DNA from: an uncultured Oscillospiraceae bacterium
GTDB lineage: Bacteria > Bacillota > Clostridia > Oscillospirales > Acutalibacteraceae
DNA length: 9,964 nucleotides
NCBI GenBank assembly: GCA_900554535.1
Contig: USIA01000055.1
Coordinates: forward strand, 1-9,964
Direction of reading: 5' to 3'
Part shown: piece by piece, positions 1 through 6,016 of the stretch
Layout: the number at the start of each line of letters is the position of its first letter
How positions within the stretch are numbered: position 1 is the stretch's first letter
Translations under genes and position numbers: made by a program
Notes under the pieces: model-generated
The model's input: the letters and a program-made list of their open reading frames with translations, nothing else
Databases searched by the model: none
What the model was told of the DNA's origin: nothing

Positions 1-1
1 C

Positions 2-874
2 AAAAAAATGGGAAAGGTTGTCGTCCAGGCAGCTGAGGCAACCAAAGAGAAAAACTGCATTGGCCCAGCAAAGCTGGTCGTTTTCTGTAATGCACCGGAG
101 GACAATCCCTTTATGGCGGGCGCCTTCCATGGCGTCGGAGAGCCGGACTGCGTCATTAACGTGGGCGTTTCCGGCCCCGGCGTGGTGCGCGCCGCCCTGC
201 ATGCACACCCGGACTGTGATCTCGGTGAGGTGGCCAACATCATCAAAAAGACCGCTTTCAAAATCACCCGCATGGGCCAACTCGTAGCGCAGGAGGCCAG
301 CCGGCGGCTGTGCGTGCCCTTTGGTATTGTGGACCTCTCCCTCGCGCCCACGCCGGCTGTGGGCGATTCGGTCGCACACATTTTGGAAGAAATGGGTCTG
401 GAAAGCTGCGGCGCCAATGGCACCACGGCCTGCCTGGCATTGCTCAACGACGCGGTGAAAAAGGGCGGCATCATGGCCAGCTCACACGTTGGCGGTCTTT
501 CCGGCGCTTTCATCCCGGTCTCCGAAGACGCAGGCATGATTGATGCCGCGCGCCGCGGCTCTTTGTCCATCACTAAGCTCGAGGCCATGACCGCTGTGTG
601 CAGTGTGGGGCTCGATATGATCGTCATCCCCGGCGACACGCCCGCAGAGGTCATCTCCGCCATGATCGCCGACGAAGCCGCTATCGGCATGATCAACAGC
701 AAAACGACCGCCGTGCGCGTGATACCGGCAATTGGTAAGAAAGTCGGCGACACGCTCGATTTCGGCGGCTTACTCGGCAGCGGGCCCGTCATGGAAGTCA
801 ACACCTGGTCCCCTGCCAGGTTTATCAACCGCGGCGGCCGAATTCCCGCACCCGTGCATAGTCTGAAAAATTAA
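2..874 (+). CDS. UPF0210 / DUF711 (PFL-like) family protein, C-terminal part
   Basis: This is the C-terminal part (about 290 residues) of a protein of unknown function in the UPF0210/DUF711 family, whose members are usually about 450 residues long. I recognise the family from conserved stretches such as NPFMAGAFHGVGEPDCVINV, KITRMGQLVAQEAS, VDLSLAPTPAVGDSVA, SSHVGGLSGAFIPVSEDAGM and INSKTTAVRVIP. The reading frame is open to the left edge (codons at 2-4 and 5-7 are both lysine). The ATG at 8 has no ribosome binding site before it and matches an internal methionine of the family, so the gene starts outside the window. The stop is TAA at 872-874. A terminator follows directly, so the gene is the end of its own transcription unit and is not part of the ATPase operon. 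NCBI names such proteins 'PFL family protein' from distant similarity to pyruvate formate-lyase; no reaction is established and I infer none. Confidence 0.9.
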   Translation, partial: KKMGKVVVQAAEATKEKNCIGPAKLVVFCNAPEDNPFMAGAFHGVGEPDCVINVGVSGPGVVRAALHAHPDCDLGEVANIIKKTAFKITRMGQLVAQEASRRLCVPFGIVDLSLAPTPAVGDSVAHILEEMGLESCGANGTTACLALLNDAVKKGGIMASSHVGGLSGAFIPVSEDAGMIDAARRGSLSITKLEAMTAVCSVGLDMIVIPGDTPAEVISAMIADEAAIGMINSKTTAVRVIPAIGKKVGDTLDFGGLLGSGPVMEVNTWSPARFINRGGRIPAPVHSLKN

Positions 875-885
875 CTTGCAATTTT

Positions 886-919
886 GCCCGCGTGTTTTTT
901 CGGAACACGCGGGCGTTTT
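886..919 (+). terminator. Intrinsic terminator after the UPF0210 gene
   Basis: A perfect 11-bp GC-rich stem pairs GCCCGCGTGTT (886-896) with AACACGCGGGC (904-914) around a 7-base loop, and is followed by GTTTT. It starts 12 bases after the UPF0210 stop codon. The T tract is short, so release may be incomplete. The other strand has no T-run after the stem, so it should act only on rightward transcription. Confidence 0.82.
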
Positions 920-1100
920 GGCAGGCTGCCACGCAGATTCGAAGCGGCTTATTTTTTGCTGTACGAATAAAATCCTGCTTTTGGTTGATGAATAACCAGT
1001 GTTTATCTATCAATACTTCTGACTTATCCAAAAACGCCACAGATGGTGAAATTCCCGACGCGCAGTCGAGAAGAATTGGTAAGATATACGAAGCCAGCTC

Positions 1101-1120
1101 ACTGTTCATAACTGTTCATA
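1101..1120. repeat. Tandem decamer ACTGTTCATA x2 upstream of the promoter
   Basis: Two exact, adjacent copies of ACTGTTCATA lie immediately upstream of the -35 region of the operon promoter. The 10-bp period places both copies on the same face of the helix, as expected for a regulator binding as adjacent protomers. The role as an operator or activator site is inference; the repeat itself is plain in the sequence. Confidence 0.6.
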
Positions 1121-1125
1121 ATTTA

Positions 1126-1156
1126 TTCACAATCGAAAATAGAACGATGCTATAAT
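1126..1156 (+). promoter_or_regulatory. Probable sigma-A-type promoter of the V-ATPase operon
   Basis: A perfect -10 hexamer TATAAT (1151-1156) is preceded by TGC (1148-1150), giving an extended -10 element (TGN-TATAAT). The best -35 is TTCACA (1126-1131), 4-5 matches to the consensus depending on alignment, with a long 19-base spacer; the extended -10 can compensate for a weak -35. Transcription would start near A1163, giving a leader of about 60 bases before the first gene. It is the only strong promoter I see upstream of the nine ATPase genes. Confidence 0.75.
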
Positions 1157-1167
1157 TTGACCATGGA

Positions 1168-1196
1168 CGCCGTATTTATTTCATTTTAGTACGGCG
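1168..1196 (+). promoter_or_regulatory. Stem-loop near the 5' end of the operon transcript
   Basis: CGCCGTA (1168-1174) pairs perfectly with TACGGCG (1190-1196), a 7-bp stem with a 15-base AT-rich loop. It begins only about 5 bases after the predicted transcription start and ends 12 bases before the GGAGG of the first gene. The following ATTTT is too short for a convincing terminator. A hairpin so close to the 5' end most plausibly protects the mRNA from 5'-end-dependent decay; attenuation is a weaker alternative. Function is inferred. Confidence 0.4.
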
Positions 1197-1222
1197 ATTT
1201 TCCAATGTGGAGGCGCTGTTTC

Positions 1223-1534
1223 ATGAAAGATATGATCAAAGAAATTGTCGATATCGACCGCGAAGCGCAAAAAATCACCGACGAAGCACAACAGGAAAAG
1301 TTGAACTCCGCCGAGGAAATTGCGCACAAGCGGGAAGAGATCCGCACAGCATATTTGGATCGCGCGCGCAAGCGAATCGCGAAGAATGAACCCGCAGAAC
1401 GCGCCGCCGCCGAGGAGGAATGGGCCAAGACCAAGGCTCACTACGACGCGGTGCGCGACAAGTTAGAGAAGAACTATCAACAAAATGGCGACCGGTGGGT
1501 CAAAGAGCTCGTCGGGCGCGTACTGGGAGCGTGA
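1223..1534 (+). CDS. V-type ATPase peripheral-stalk subunit (G/H-like coiled coil)
   Basis: A 103-residue protein that is almost entirely a charged, Glu/Lys/Ala-rich coiled coil (about residues 5-85), with a short C-terminal segment WVKELVGRVLGA typical of the small stalk subunit (subunit H of archaeal A-ATPases, NtpF of Enterococcus hirae). It would pair with subunit E to form a peripheral stalk tying the catalytic head to subunit I. I place the start at ATG 1223, since GGAGG at 1209-1213 lies 9 bases upstream; an in-frame ATG at 1205 precedes the ribosome binding site and is unlikely. It is the first gene after the promoter, and its TGA ends 4 bases before the next gene. Coiled coils give little family-specific signal, so the assignment leans on the C-terminal motif and on operon position. 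Confidence 0.82.
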   Translation: MKDMIKEIVDIDREAQKITDEAQQEKLNSAEEIAHKREEIRTAYLDRARKRIAKNEPAERAAAEEEWAKTKAHYDAVRDKLEKNYQQNGDRWVKELVGRVLGA

Positions 1535-1538
1535 GAGT

Positions 1539-2579
1539 ATGCCCAAATCGAACGCGGCAATCGTCAGTAAAGCGCGCGCCATGTATGGCAAACGCCTGAC
1601 GCCCAGCGACTGGGACAATCTGCTCAACTGCGCAAACGTTACCGAAGCCGCTGCTTATCTCAAATCCAACACCGAATATGGCACTGTGCTGGGGGAATTG
1701 CGGGATAACGAGGTACACCGTGGTGAGTTAGAGGCCCTGCTGCGCGCAAAAATTGTGCGCGATACCGCCCGGCTTGGCCATTATGACATGAGCATGGGTA
1801 AGGGTGTGGGCAGGTTTTTAATCGGCTGGATGGAGGTGCAGGTGATCCTGCATAACGTCATTCGCGTGGAGGCGCACCAAGCGCCGAACATCCGCTCCTC
1901 AAGCAACTTTCTAGCTGAGACGTCGCGGCTAGATATCCGCGCATTGGAAATGGCCGAGGCCTTTGATCAGGTGCTTGAGGCGCTGGAAGGCAGCGTCTAT
2001 CACAAGCTGGTGCTGCCTTTCCGACCGACAGATGGCGCTTTCAAGGATTTCACGGGACTGGAAAACGCGCTGTATACCTATCTATATGGCCTTCTGTATG
2101 ACATCATTGAACACAACAGCACCCGCACGGCGCGCCAGCAGCTCCACCAACTGGTCGACAGCTACGTTGACCTTGAAAACTATGCGCGCATTGTCCGGCT
2201 CAAGGCATATTACCACGCCAGCGAATCACAGACACGCGCCTGCCTGCTCCCCTTTGGCAGCATACCAAAGGATAAGATTTCCGAAATGATCGCAGCCGAT
2301 ACCCCCAAGCAGGTGACCGCTATTATGGAGCAGACGCGCATCGGCAAGCGCACATTGCATCTGCCCTATGATACGCCAGACACTTTGGAGTCGCTTGTGC
2401 GTTATCGAGACGCACATAAAAATATCTTTTTCAGTTCTGAATCCAGCGTGGTGATGCTTTCCTATGTGTTCCTGATGGAGACAGAACTGCAGGGACTCAT
2501 TCATTTAATAGAAGGTCTACGTTATCAGGTACCCAAAACGGAGATCAAGCGGCTGTTGAGTCCTTATCATTTCGTATGA
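1539..2579 (+). CDS. atpC: V-type ATP synthase subunit C (AC39/d-like)
   Basis: A 346-residue soluble protein of the V-ATPase AC39 family (subunit C in bacteria and archaea, subunit d in eukaryotes, NtpC in E. hirae). Family members are funnel-shaped, sit on the cytoplasmic mouth of the c-ring and connect it to the D-F shaft. The length matches the family (about 330-350). The mostly helical sequence opens with NAAIVSKARAMYGKRLT and has the recurring short Tyr-rich helices of the three-fold pseudo-repeat (for example LENALYTYLYGLLYDIIEH and LVDSYVDLENYARIVRLK). There is no signal peptide and no membrane helix. The start is ATG 1539, with GGGAG at 1525-1529 nine bases before it; the open frame reaches back to 1485, but that part overlaps the previous gene. 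Only 4 bases separate it from the previous stop, suggesting translational coupling. Confidence 0.9.
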   Translation: MPKSNAAIVSKARAMYGKRLTPSDWDNLLNCANVTEAAAYLKSNTEYGTVLGELRDNEVHRGELEALLRAKIVRDTARLGHYDMSMGKGVGRFLIGWMEVQVILHNVIRVEAHQAPNIRSSSNFLAETSRLDIRALEMAEAFDQVLEALEGSVYHKLVLPFRPTDGAFKDFTGLENALYTYLYGLLYDIIEHNSTRTARQQLHQLVDSYVDLENYARIVRLKAYYHASESQTRACLLPFGSIPKDKISEMIAADTPKQVTAIMEQTRIGKRTLHLPYDTPDTLESLVRYRDAHKNIFFSSESSVVMLSYVFLMETELQGLIHLIEGLRYQVPKTEIKRLLSPYHFV

Positions 2580-2585
2580 AAGGAG
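2579..2585 (+). promoter_or_regulatory. Ribosome binding site fixing the TTG start of subunit I
   Basis: AAAGGAG overlaps the last base of the subunit C stop codon and lies 10 bases before TTG 2596. The first in-frame ATG (2638) would lack a Shine-Dalgarno sequence and would remove the first strand of the N-terminal domain, so TTG is the likely start. Confidence 0.75.
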
Positions 2586-2595
2586 ACATCGGAAC

Positions 2596-4557
2596 TTGGC
2601 TGTCATTAAGGTGAAGGTAGCCAGCATTATAGGCCGGATGGATGAGTTGGAAAACGTAACGGAAATTTGTGGACGAAGCGGCGTCTTTCATCCCGATAAC
2701 GCCCTGCGCTTTTACGACCACACCGAGGAGTTCACCCCCGTCAATGAGGAAAACCCCTATGCCAGCTTCCTGCAACGCCTCTCGGATGCCCTGATGGTCA
2801 TCAAAAAAGAGGCCCAGCTTTTGCCGGAAAGCGAAATCCGCAAGTTGCAGTATACAGACGAAAAGGCGGAATCCTACGTCGACGAAGTCTGTGAAAAGCT
2901 GGAACATCTGCAGGCCGACCGTGCGGCTACCCAAAAACGCATTGAGGAATGCACCCAGGAGGCTGCCGACATGTCCCACTTTGTTGGGCAGAATCTGAAC
3001 CTGGATGAAATCCGCGAATGCAAATTCATTAAGGTGCGGTTTGGTTCGCTGCCCAAAAGCAGCAGCGAGCAACTCGACACTGCCTATAAGGACAATCCTT
3101 ATATCACATTTTTCCCCTGCACAAGCGACGCCCGGAACCTTTGGGGCGTTTACATGTGCCCGATCGACCAATCCAAAGAGGTTGATGCAATTTTCCGCAA
3201 GCTGTATTTCCAGCGGCTGCGGCTGCATACGATTACGGGCACACCGGAAGAAACGGTCAAGCATCTGCAGGCACAAATCGAGGAATATAAGCAACACCTC
3301 GATGAGTTGGCGCAGCAGGGCGAAGCATTCTGGGAAAAGGAAAAGGACCGCTGCACAGAGGTTTATTCCTATCTTGCAGAGCGCAACACCTACTTTGGCG
3401 TGCGCCATTACGCGGCCAATTACCACGACAGTTTCATCCTGACCGGATGGATTCCGGCGGAAAGCGAGCATGCATTCACCATGGCGCTCGACCAGCTCGA
3501 CAGCGTCGAATACAGCCTGGAGGATGCGGACAACGAGCTGGTGCATTCGCCGCCGGTCAAACTGCGCAACAAAGCGTTGGTGCGGCCGTATGAGTTCTTT
3601 GTCAACATGTATGGGCTCCCGAATTACAAAGAAGTGGACCCGACCCCGCTGGTCGCAATCCTCTATTCCGTATTGTTCGGAATCATGTTTGGCGATTTGG
3701 GCCAGGGGCTGTGCCTGTCGGTGTTCGGTTACTTCTATATGTGGCGTGTGCGCAAGATGCCCATCGGCAAGGTGCTTTTGCCGTGCGGTATTTTTGCGGC
3801 GATATTCGGATGCGTATTCGGGTCTGTCTTTGGATACGAGCACACACTCGATCCATTGTATAGGGCCTTGGGATTCGCCCAAAAGCCCATCAATGTGATG
3901 GAAGGCAACACGACGATGATGATCATCCTCATCTCGGTGGCGATCGGCTTTGTCTGCATCTCCGTCGCAATGATCCTGAACATCTACTCAAGCCTCAAGC
4001 GTGGAAACCTCGCGCGGGCGCTTGTGACGCCAAATGGCGTCGCGGGCCTTGTCTTCTACTGGGCGCTGGTAATCGGCCTGGTTGTTCAGCTGCTAACAGG
4101 CAAAAAGGTTCTGACCGCGCCCTATGTCATCTTCCTGATCATTCTGCCGTTGGTGGTGCTGTTCTTGCAGGAGATGCTCACGAACCTGATTAACCACCAG
4201 CCTGCCAAGCCCGAAAAGATGGGCGAGTACCTGATCCAGAGCTTCTTTGAGTTGTTCGAGACGCTGCTCTCGCTTTTGAGCAACACCGTGTCGTTTTTGC
4301 GTGTCGGCGCCTTTGTCCTGGTGCACAGCGGCATGATGACAATGGTCTTCACGCTGGCGGCCATGGGCGGCCCGGACGGCTCAATCGGCAACTTGATTAT
4401 TGTAATCGCCGGCAACATCTTTGTGGGTGTATTTGAGGCCCTGCTCGTGGGCATCCATGTCCTGCGCTTGAACTTCTATGAGATGTTCAGCCGCTTTTAT
4501 GACGGCGATGGCCGTCCGTTCCTGCCCGTTCGCGTGCATGGACTGCAAAAGGCGTAA
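2596..4557 (+). CDS. ntpI: V-type ATP synthase subunit I (membrane stator, a subunit)
   Basis: A 653-residue stator subunit that carries the two ion half-channels and faces the c-ring. The cytoplasmic N-terminal half (about 1-345) contains two long helical, coiled-coil stretches (about 90-125 and 216-262), matching the dumbbell domain that binds the peripheral stalks. The membrane half starts with the family signature PTPLVAILYSVLFGIMFGD (from residue 349). Likely helices follow at about 393-412, 441-463, 482-502, 509-528 and 552-590, with the last ones at 595-630. The channel arginine is R569 in SFLRVGAFVLVH. A second arginine, R624 in GIHVLRLNFYEMFSRFY, and E614 sit in the last helix. The 55-residue spacing between the arginines is close to that of the E. 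hirae pair (R573 and R629, from memory). The start is TTG, the only non-ATG start in the operon. The protein should be in the cytoplasmic membrane, one copy per complex. Confidence 0.94.
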   Translation: MAVIKVKVASIIGRMDELENVTEICGRSGVFHPDNALRFYDHTEEFTPVNEENPYASFLQRLSDALMVIKKEAQLLPESEIRKLQYTDEKAESYVDEVCEKLEHLQADRAATQKRIEECTQEAADMSHFVGQNLNLDEIRECKFIKVRFGSLPKSSSEQLDTAYKDNPYITFFPCTSDARNLWGVYMCPIDQSKEVDAIFRKLYFQRLRLHTITGTPEETVKHLQAQIEEYKQHLDELAQQGEAFWEKEKDRCTEVYSYLAERNTYFGVRHYAANYHDSFILTGWIPAESEHAFTMALDQLDSVEYSLEDADNELVHSPPVKLRNKALVRPYEFFVNMYGLPNYKEVDPTPLVAILYSVLFGIMFGDLGQGLCLSVFGYFYMWRVRKMPIGKVLLPCGIFAAIFGCVFGSVFGYEHTLDPLYRALGFAQKPINVMEGNTTMMIILISVAIGFVCISVAMILNIYSSLKRGNLARALVTPNGVAGLVFYWALVIGLVVQLLTGKKVLTAPYVIFLIILPLVVLFLQEMLTNLINHQPAKPEKMGEYLIQSFFELFETLLSLLSNTVSFLRVGAFVLVHSGMMTMVFTLAAMGGPDGSIGNLIIVIAGNIFVGVFEALLVGIHVLRLNFYEMFSRFYDGDGRPFLPVRVHGLQKA

Positions 4558-4634
4558 ACGCGTATATTGCGCGTTCACATAATTCTCTTCAATTCTCTTT
4601 ATCAATTCATTATTTATTTTTGGAGGAATCTATC
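4558..4634 (+). promoter_or_regulatory. G-free leader and small hairpin before the K (c-ring) gene
   Basis: This 77-base spacer is the longest gap in the operon. A 6-bp stem pairs AACGCG (4557-4562) with CGCGTT (4570-4575). After it, 48 bases (4574-4621) contain no G at all and are rich in U and A, including two near-identical tandem decamers (AATTCTCTTC and AATTCTCTTT, 4581-4600). A strong GGAGG (4622-4626) then precedes the ATG by 8 bases. The hairpin is not followed at once by a U-run, so I do not call a terminator. By analogy with the U-rich translational enhancer of E. coli atpE, which also precedes a c-subunit gene, I infer a high-efficiency ribosome landing site. That would supply the many c copies needed per complex. 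Confidence 0.55.
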
Positions 4635-5039
4635 ATGACTGCAATTTTTCTGGCCGTTCCTGTTATTTTCCTGGTTGTTTCTGTGATCTTTGCAACGCGC
4701 GCGGTTAACCGCGGTAAAAAGCCGAAGACCGCTCTGATCGCACAAGTCTTTACCTTCCTGCTGGTCGGTGCCTTCTGCTTTACGGGCGCCTTTGCCGCAC
4801 ACGCTGCAGATGCAGCCGCTTCCAGCTCCACGGGTCTTGGCCTGATCGCAATGGGCCTGGCTGTTGGTCTCGGCGGCATCGGCGGCGGCATCGCTGTCGG
4901 CCCGTCTGCTGCTGCTGCTATCGGCGCTACCAGCGAGGATCCGAAGAACTTTGGTAAATCCATCATCTTCGTGGCACTGGGCGAAGGCATCGCGCTGTAT
5001 GGTCTGTTGATCTCCATCATGATTATGACAAGACTGTAA
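4635..5039 (+). CDS. ntpK: V-type ATP synthase subunit K (c-ring proteolipid)
   Basis: A 134-residue, very hydrophobic protein that forms the rotating c-ring. The C-terminal half (about 66-134) is a classic c hairpin. One helix is Gly/Ala-rich (GLAVGLGGIGGGIAVG, 74-89), then a polar loop ATSEDPKNFGKS (98-109), then a helix carrying the ion-binding carboxylate E117 in LGEGIALYGLL. The N-terminal half is different: two hydrophobic helices (about 3-20 and 33-53) joined by a basic loop RAVNRGKKPK, ending in AFAAHAADA. It has no carboxylate and no GxGxG motif, so it does not look like a duplicated c hairpin. Residues 52-57 contain AxA sequences like a signal peptidase I site. The mature protein may therefore be a two-helix c subunit, or else a four-helix one with a degenerate first hairpin. 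The start is ATG 4635 (GGAGG at 4622-4626); an in-frame TTG at 4620 precedes the ribosome binding site. Confidence 0.92.
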   Translation: MTAIFLAVPVIFLVVSVIFATRAVNRGKKPKTALIAQVFTFLLVGAFCFTGAFAAHAADAAASSSTGLGLIAMGLAVGLGGIGGGIAVGPSAAAAIGATSEDPKNFGKSIIFVALGEGIALYGLLISIMIMTRL

Positions 5040-5060
5040 TCCAAAAATGAGGCTGATATT

Positions 5061-5369
5061 ATGCGTTTCTATTTGATCAGCGACAATATCGACACACAGG
5101 TCGGCCTGCGGCTTGCCGGTATCGACGGCGTGGTTGTGGACACCGCTGCGGAGGTCAAGGAAGCGATCGACCGGGCGGTGTCCATGCCCGACGTCGCCGT
5201 CATCCTGATTACGGCGACGCTGCTGCAGTTGTGCCCCGACATGATCTATGACCTTAAGCTGAAGATGAAGCACCCGCTGATCGTCGAGATCCCCGACCGG
5301 CACGGCAACGGCCGCACCAAAGACTCCATCACCGAGTATGTCCGCGAGGCTATCGGTGTCAAAATCTAA
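5061..5369 (+). CDS. atpF: V-type ATP synthase subunit F (central shaft)
   Basis: A 102-residue soluble subunit (NtpG in E. hirae nomenclature) that pairs with D in the central rotor. It has the expected length and pattern. The opening MRFYLISDNIDTQVGLRLAG is the first strand and helix of a Rossmann-like fold. ILITATLLQLCPDMI corresponds to the conserved 'ILIT' strand and the following helix, and HPLIVEIPDRHG to the family's 'P.IVEIPG/D' strand. A C-terminal helix (about 85-102) would pack against D. The ribosome binding site is modest (GAGG at 5049-5052, 8 bases before the ATG). The gene begins 21 bases after K ends and stops 15 bases before E. Confidence 0.9.
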   Translation: MRFYLISDNIDTQVGLRLAGIDGVVVDTAAEVKEAIDRAVSMPDVAVILITATLLQLCPDMIYDLKLKMKHPLIVEIPDRHGNGRTKDSITEYVREAIGVKI

Positions 5370-5384
5370 ACGGGGAGGCAACAG

Positions 5385-6002
5385 ATGGATATGACTGAGG
5401 AAAAAGTAAATCGCAGCGACGAGAAAGTCGGCAAGTTCCAAAGCGCGATCAACCATTACGCGACCGAGCAGCGCAACCAGATTGAACGCGAAGTAAAAGC
5501 TTATAAAGCCCGCGCGCTCGCCGAAGCTGAAACAGAAGTTTTAAATGAAGCATACCGCATGATTCAAAAGGAAATGGCGCAAATGCGCAATAAAATTGCG
5601 CGTGAGATGGCTCTGCGCGAGCAGGAGACCCGCCGCAGCCTTTTGACGCGGCGCCGGGAAATCACCGCGGAGGTCTTTTCCAAGGCAGAGGCCGCCCTGC
5701 AGGAATTCACCACTACGCCAAAATATCAGGAATTCCTGATCCATGCGGTCAAGGAAGCCGCCCCGCTTTTCACCGCGGGGGACACCGTCTTCTGCATGCG
5801 TCCGGCAGACGCCAGGCTGCAGACCGCGGTGAAAGAGGCGTTTGGCGGCCCGTGCACCTTTGTGGAAGAGAAAAAGATTCACCTGGGCGGCCTGCTTGTC
5901 AAGAGCAAAAAGCTGGGCCTGACCGCCGACCAGACCCTGGACGCGATGCTGGAGGACCAGCGCGACTGGTTTGAGACGCATTCCGGCCTGTCCATAGTTT
6001 GA
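5385..6002 (+). CDS. atpE: V-type ATP synthase subunit E (peripheral stalk)
   Basis: A 205-residue stalk subunit. Residues about 8-90 are a long charged helix with heptad character (KFQSAINHYATEQRNQIERE onward), which would wind around the small G/H-like subunit encoded first in the operon. The rest (about 95-205) is the globular head-binding domain, ending in KKIHLGGLLVKSKKLGLTA and the segment LDAMLEDQRDWFE, equivalent to the family's 'GG..(V/L)...G.I..D.T(L/F)...L' pattern. GGGGAGG at 5371-5377 gives a strong ribosome binding site 7 bases before the ATG. The gene ends in TGA at 6000-6002, just 14 bases before the subunit A start, so the A ribosome binding site lies directly after the E stop. 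Confidence 0.9.
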   Translation: MDMTEEKVNRSDEKVGKFQSAINHYATEQRNQIEREVKAYKARALAEAETEVLNEAYRMIQKEMAQMRNKIAREMALREQETRRSLLTRRREITAEVFSKAEAALQEFTTTPKYQEFLIHAVKEAAPLFTAGDTVFCMRPADARLQTAVKEAFGGPCTFVEEKKIHLGGLLVKSKKLGLTADQTLDAMLEDQRDWFETHSGLSIV

Positions 6003-6016
6003 TGAGGGGTGAGCAC

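Larger units (their letters stand above)
875..1222. other. Gene-free region between the UPF0210 gene and the ATPase operon
   Basis: This stretch of about 350 bases contains the terminator (886-919), a small palindrome GGCAGGCTGCC (920-930), a weak inverted repeat TGGTT/AACCA (982-986 and 994-998), a tandem decamer (1101-1120), the operon promoter (about 1126-1156) and a leader hairpin (1168-1196). Open frames cross it in both directions (892-1155 on +, 825-1109 on -). Neither has a convincing ribosome binding site or a recognisable product, so I call no gene. From about 931 to 1100 I see nothing firm apart from a weak promoter-like pair (TTGATG 985-990, TATCAA 1008-1013, 17-base spacer) and a DnaA-box-like TTATCCAAA at 1024-1032. 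Confidence 0.7.

Noticed and set aside
985..1013. Second promoter candidate TTGATG-17-TATCAA
   Set aside because: Only four of six matches in each hexamer and no extended -10; far weaker than the one at 1151-1156 and without need.
1113..1131. CRP/FNR-like palindrome TGT...ACA over the -35
   Set aside because: The half-sites do not match at the required spacing and the inner bases are not symmetric.
892..1155. Possible 87-residue plus-strand gene in the gap, with a minus-strand frame (825-1109) opposite
   Set aside because: The frame starts inside the terminator hairpin and runs across the operon promoter, with no Shine-Dalgarno sequence; the minus-strand frame overlaps the UPF0210 gene and also lacks one.
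2545..3882. A 445-codon open frame on the minus strand
   Set aside because: It lies fully antisense to the well-supported subunit I gene, has no ribosome binding site or recognisable domain, and is a codon-bias shadow of GC-rich coding DNA.
4557..4580. Terminator between the I and K genes
   Set aside because: The stem is only 6 bp and is followed by TCACAT with no immediate U-run; termination here would silence the rest of the ATPase.
4574..4603. Internal promoter for K (TTCACA with TTTATC 18 bases on)
   Set aside because: The -10 is a poor match and there is no extended -10; the low-G sequence is better explained as a translation leader.
6002..6016. Alternative ATG 6002 start for subunit A overlapping the E stop codon
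   Set aside because: No Shine-Dalgarno sequence precedes it, while ATG 6017 has AGGGG at ideal distance and gives the usual family N-terminus.
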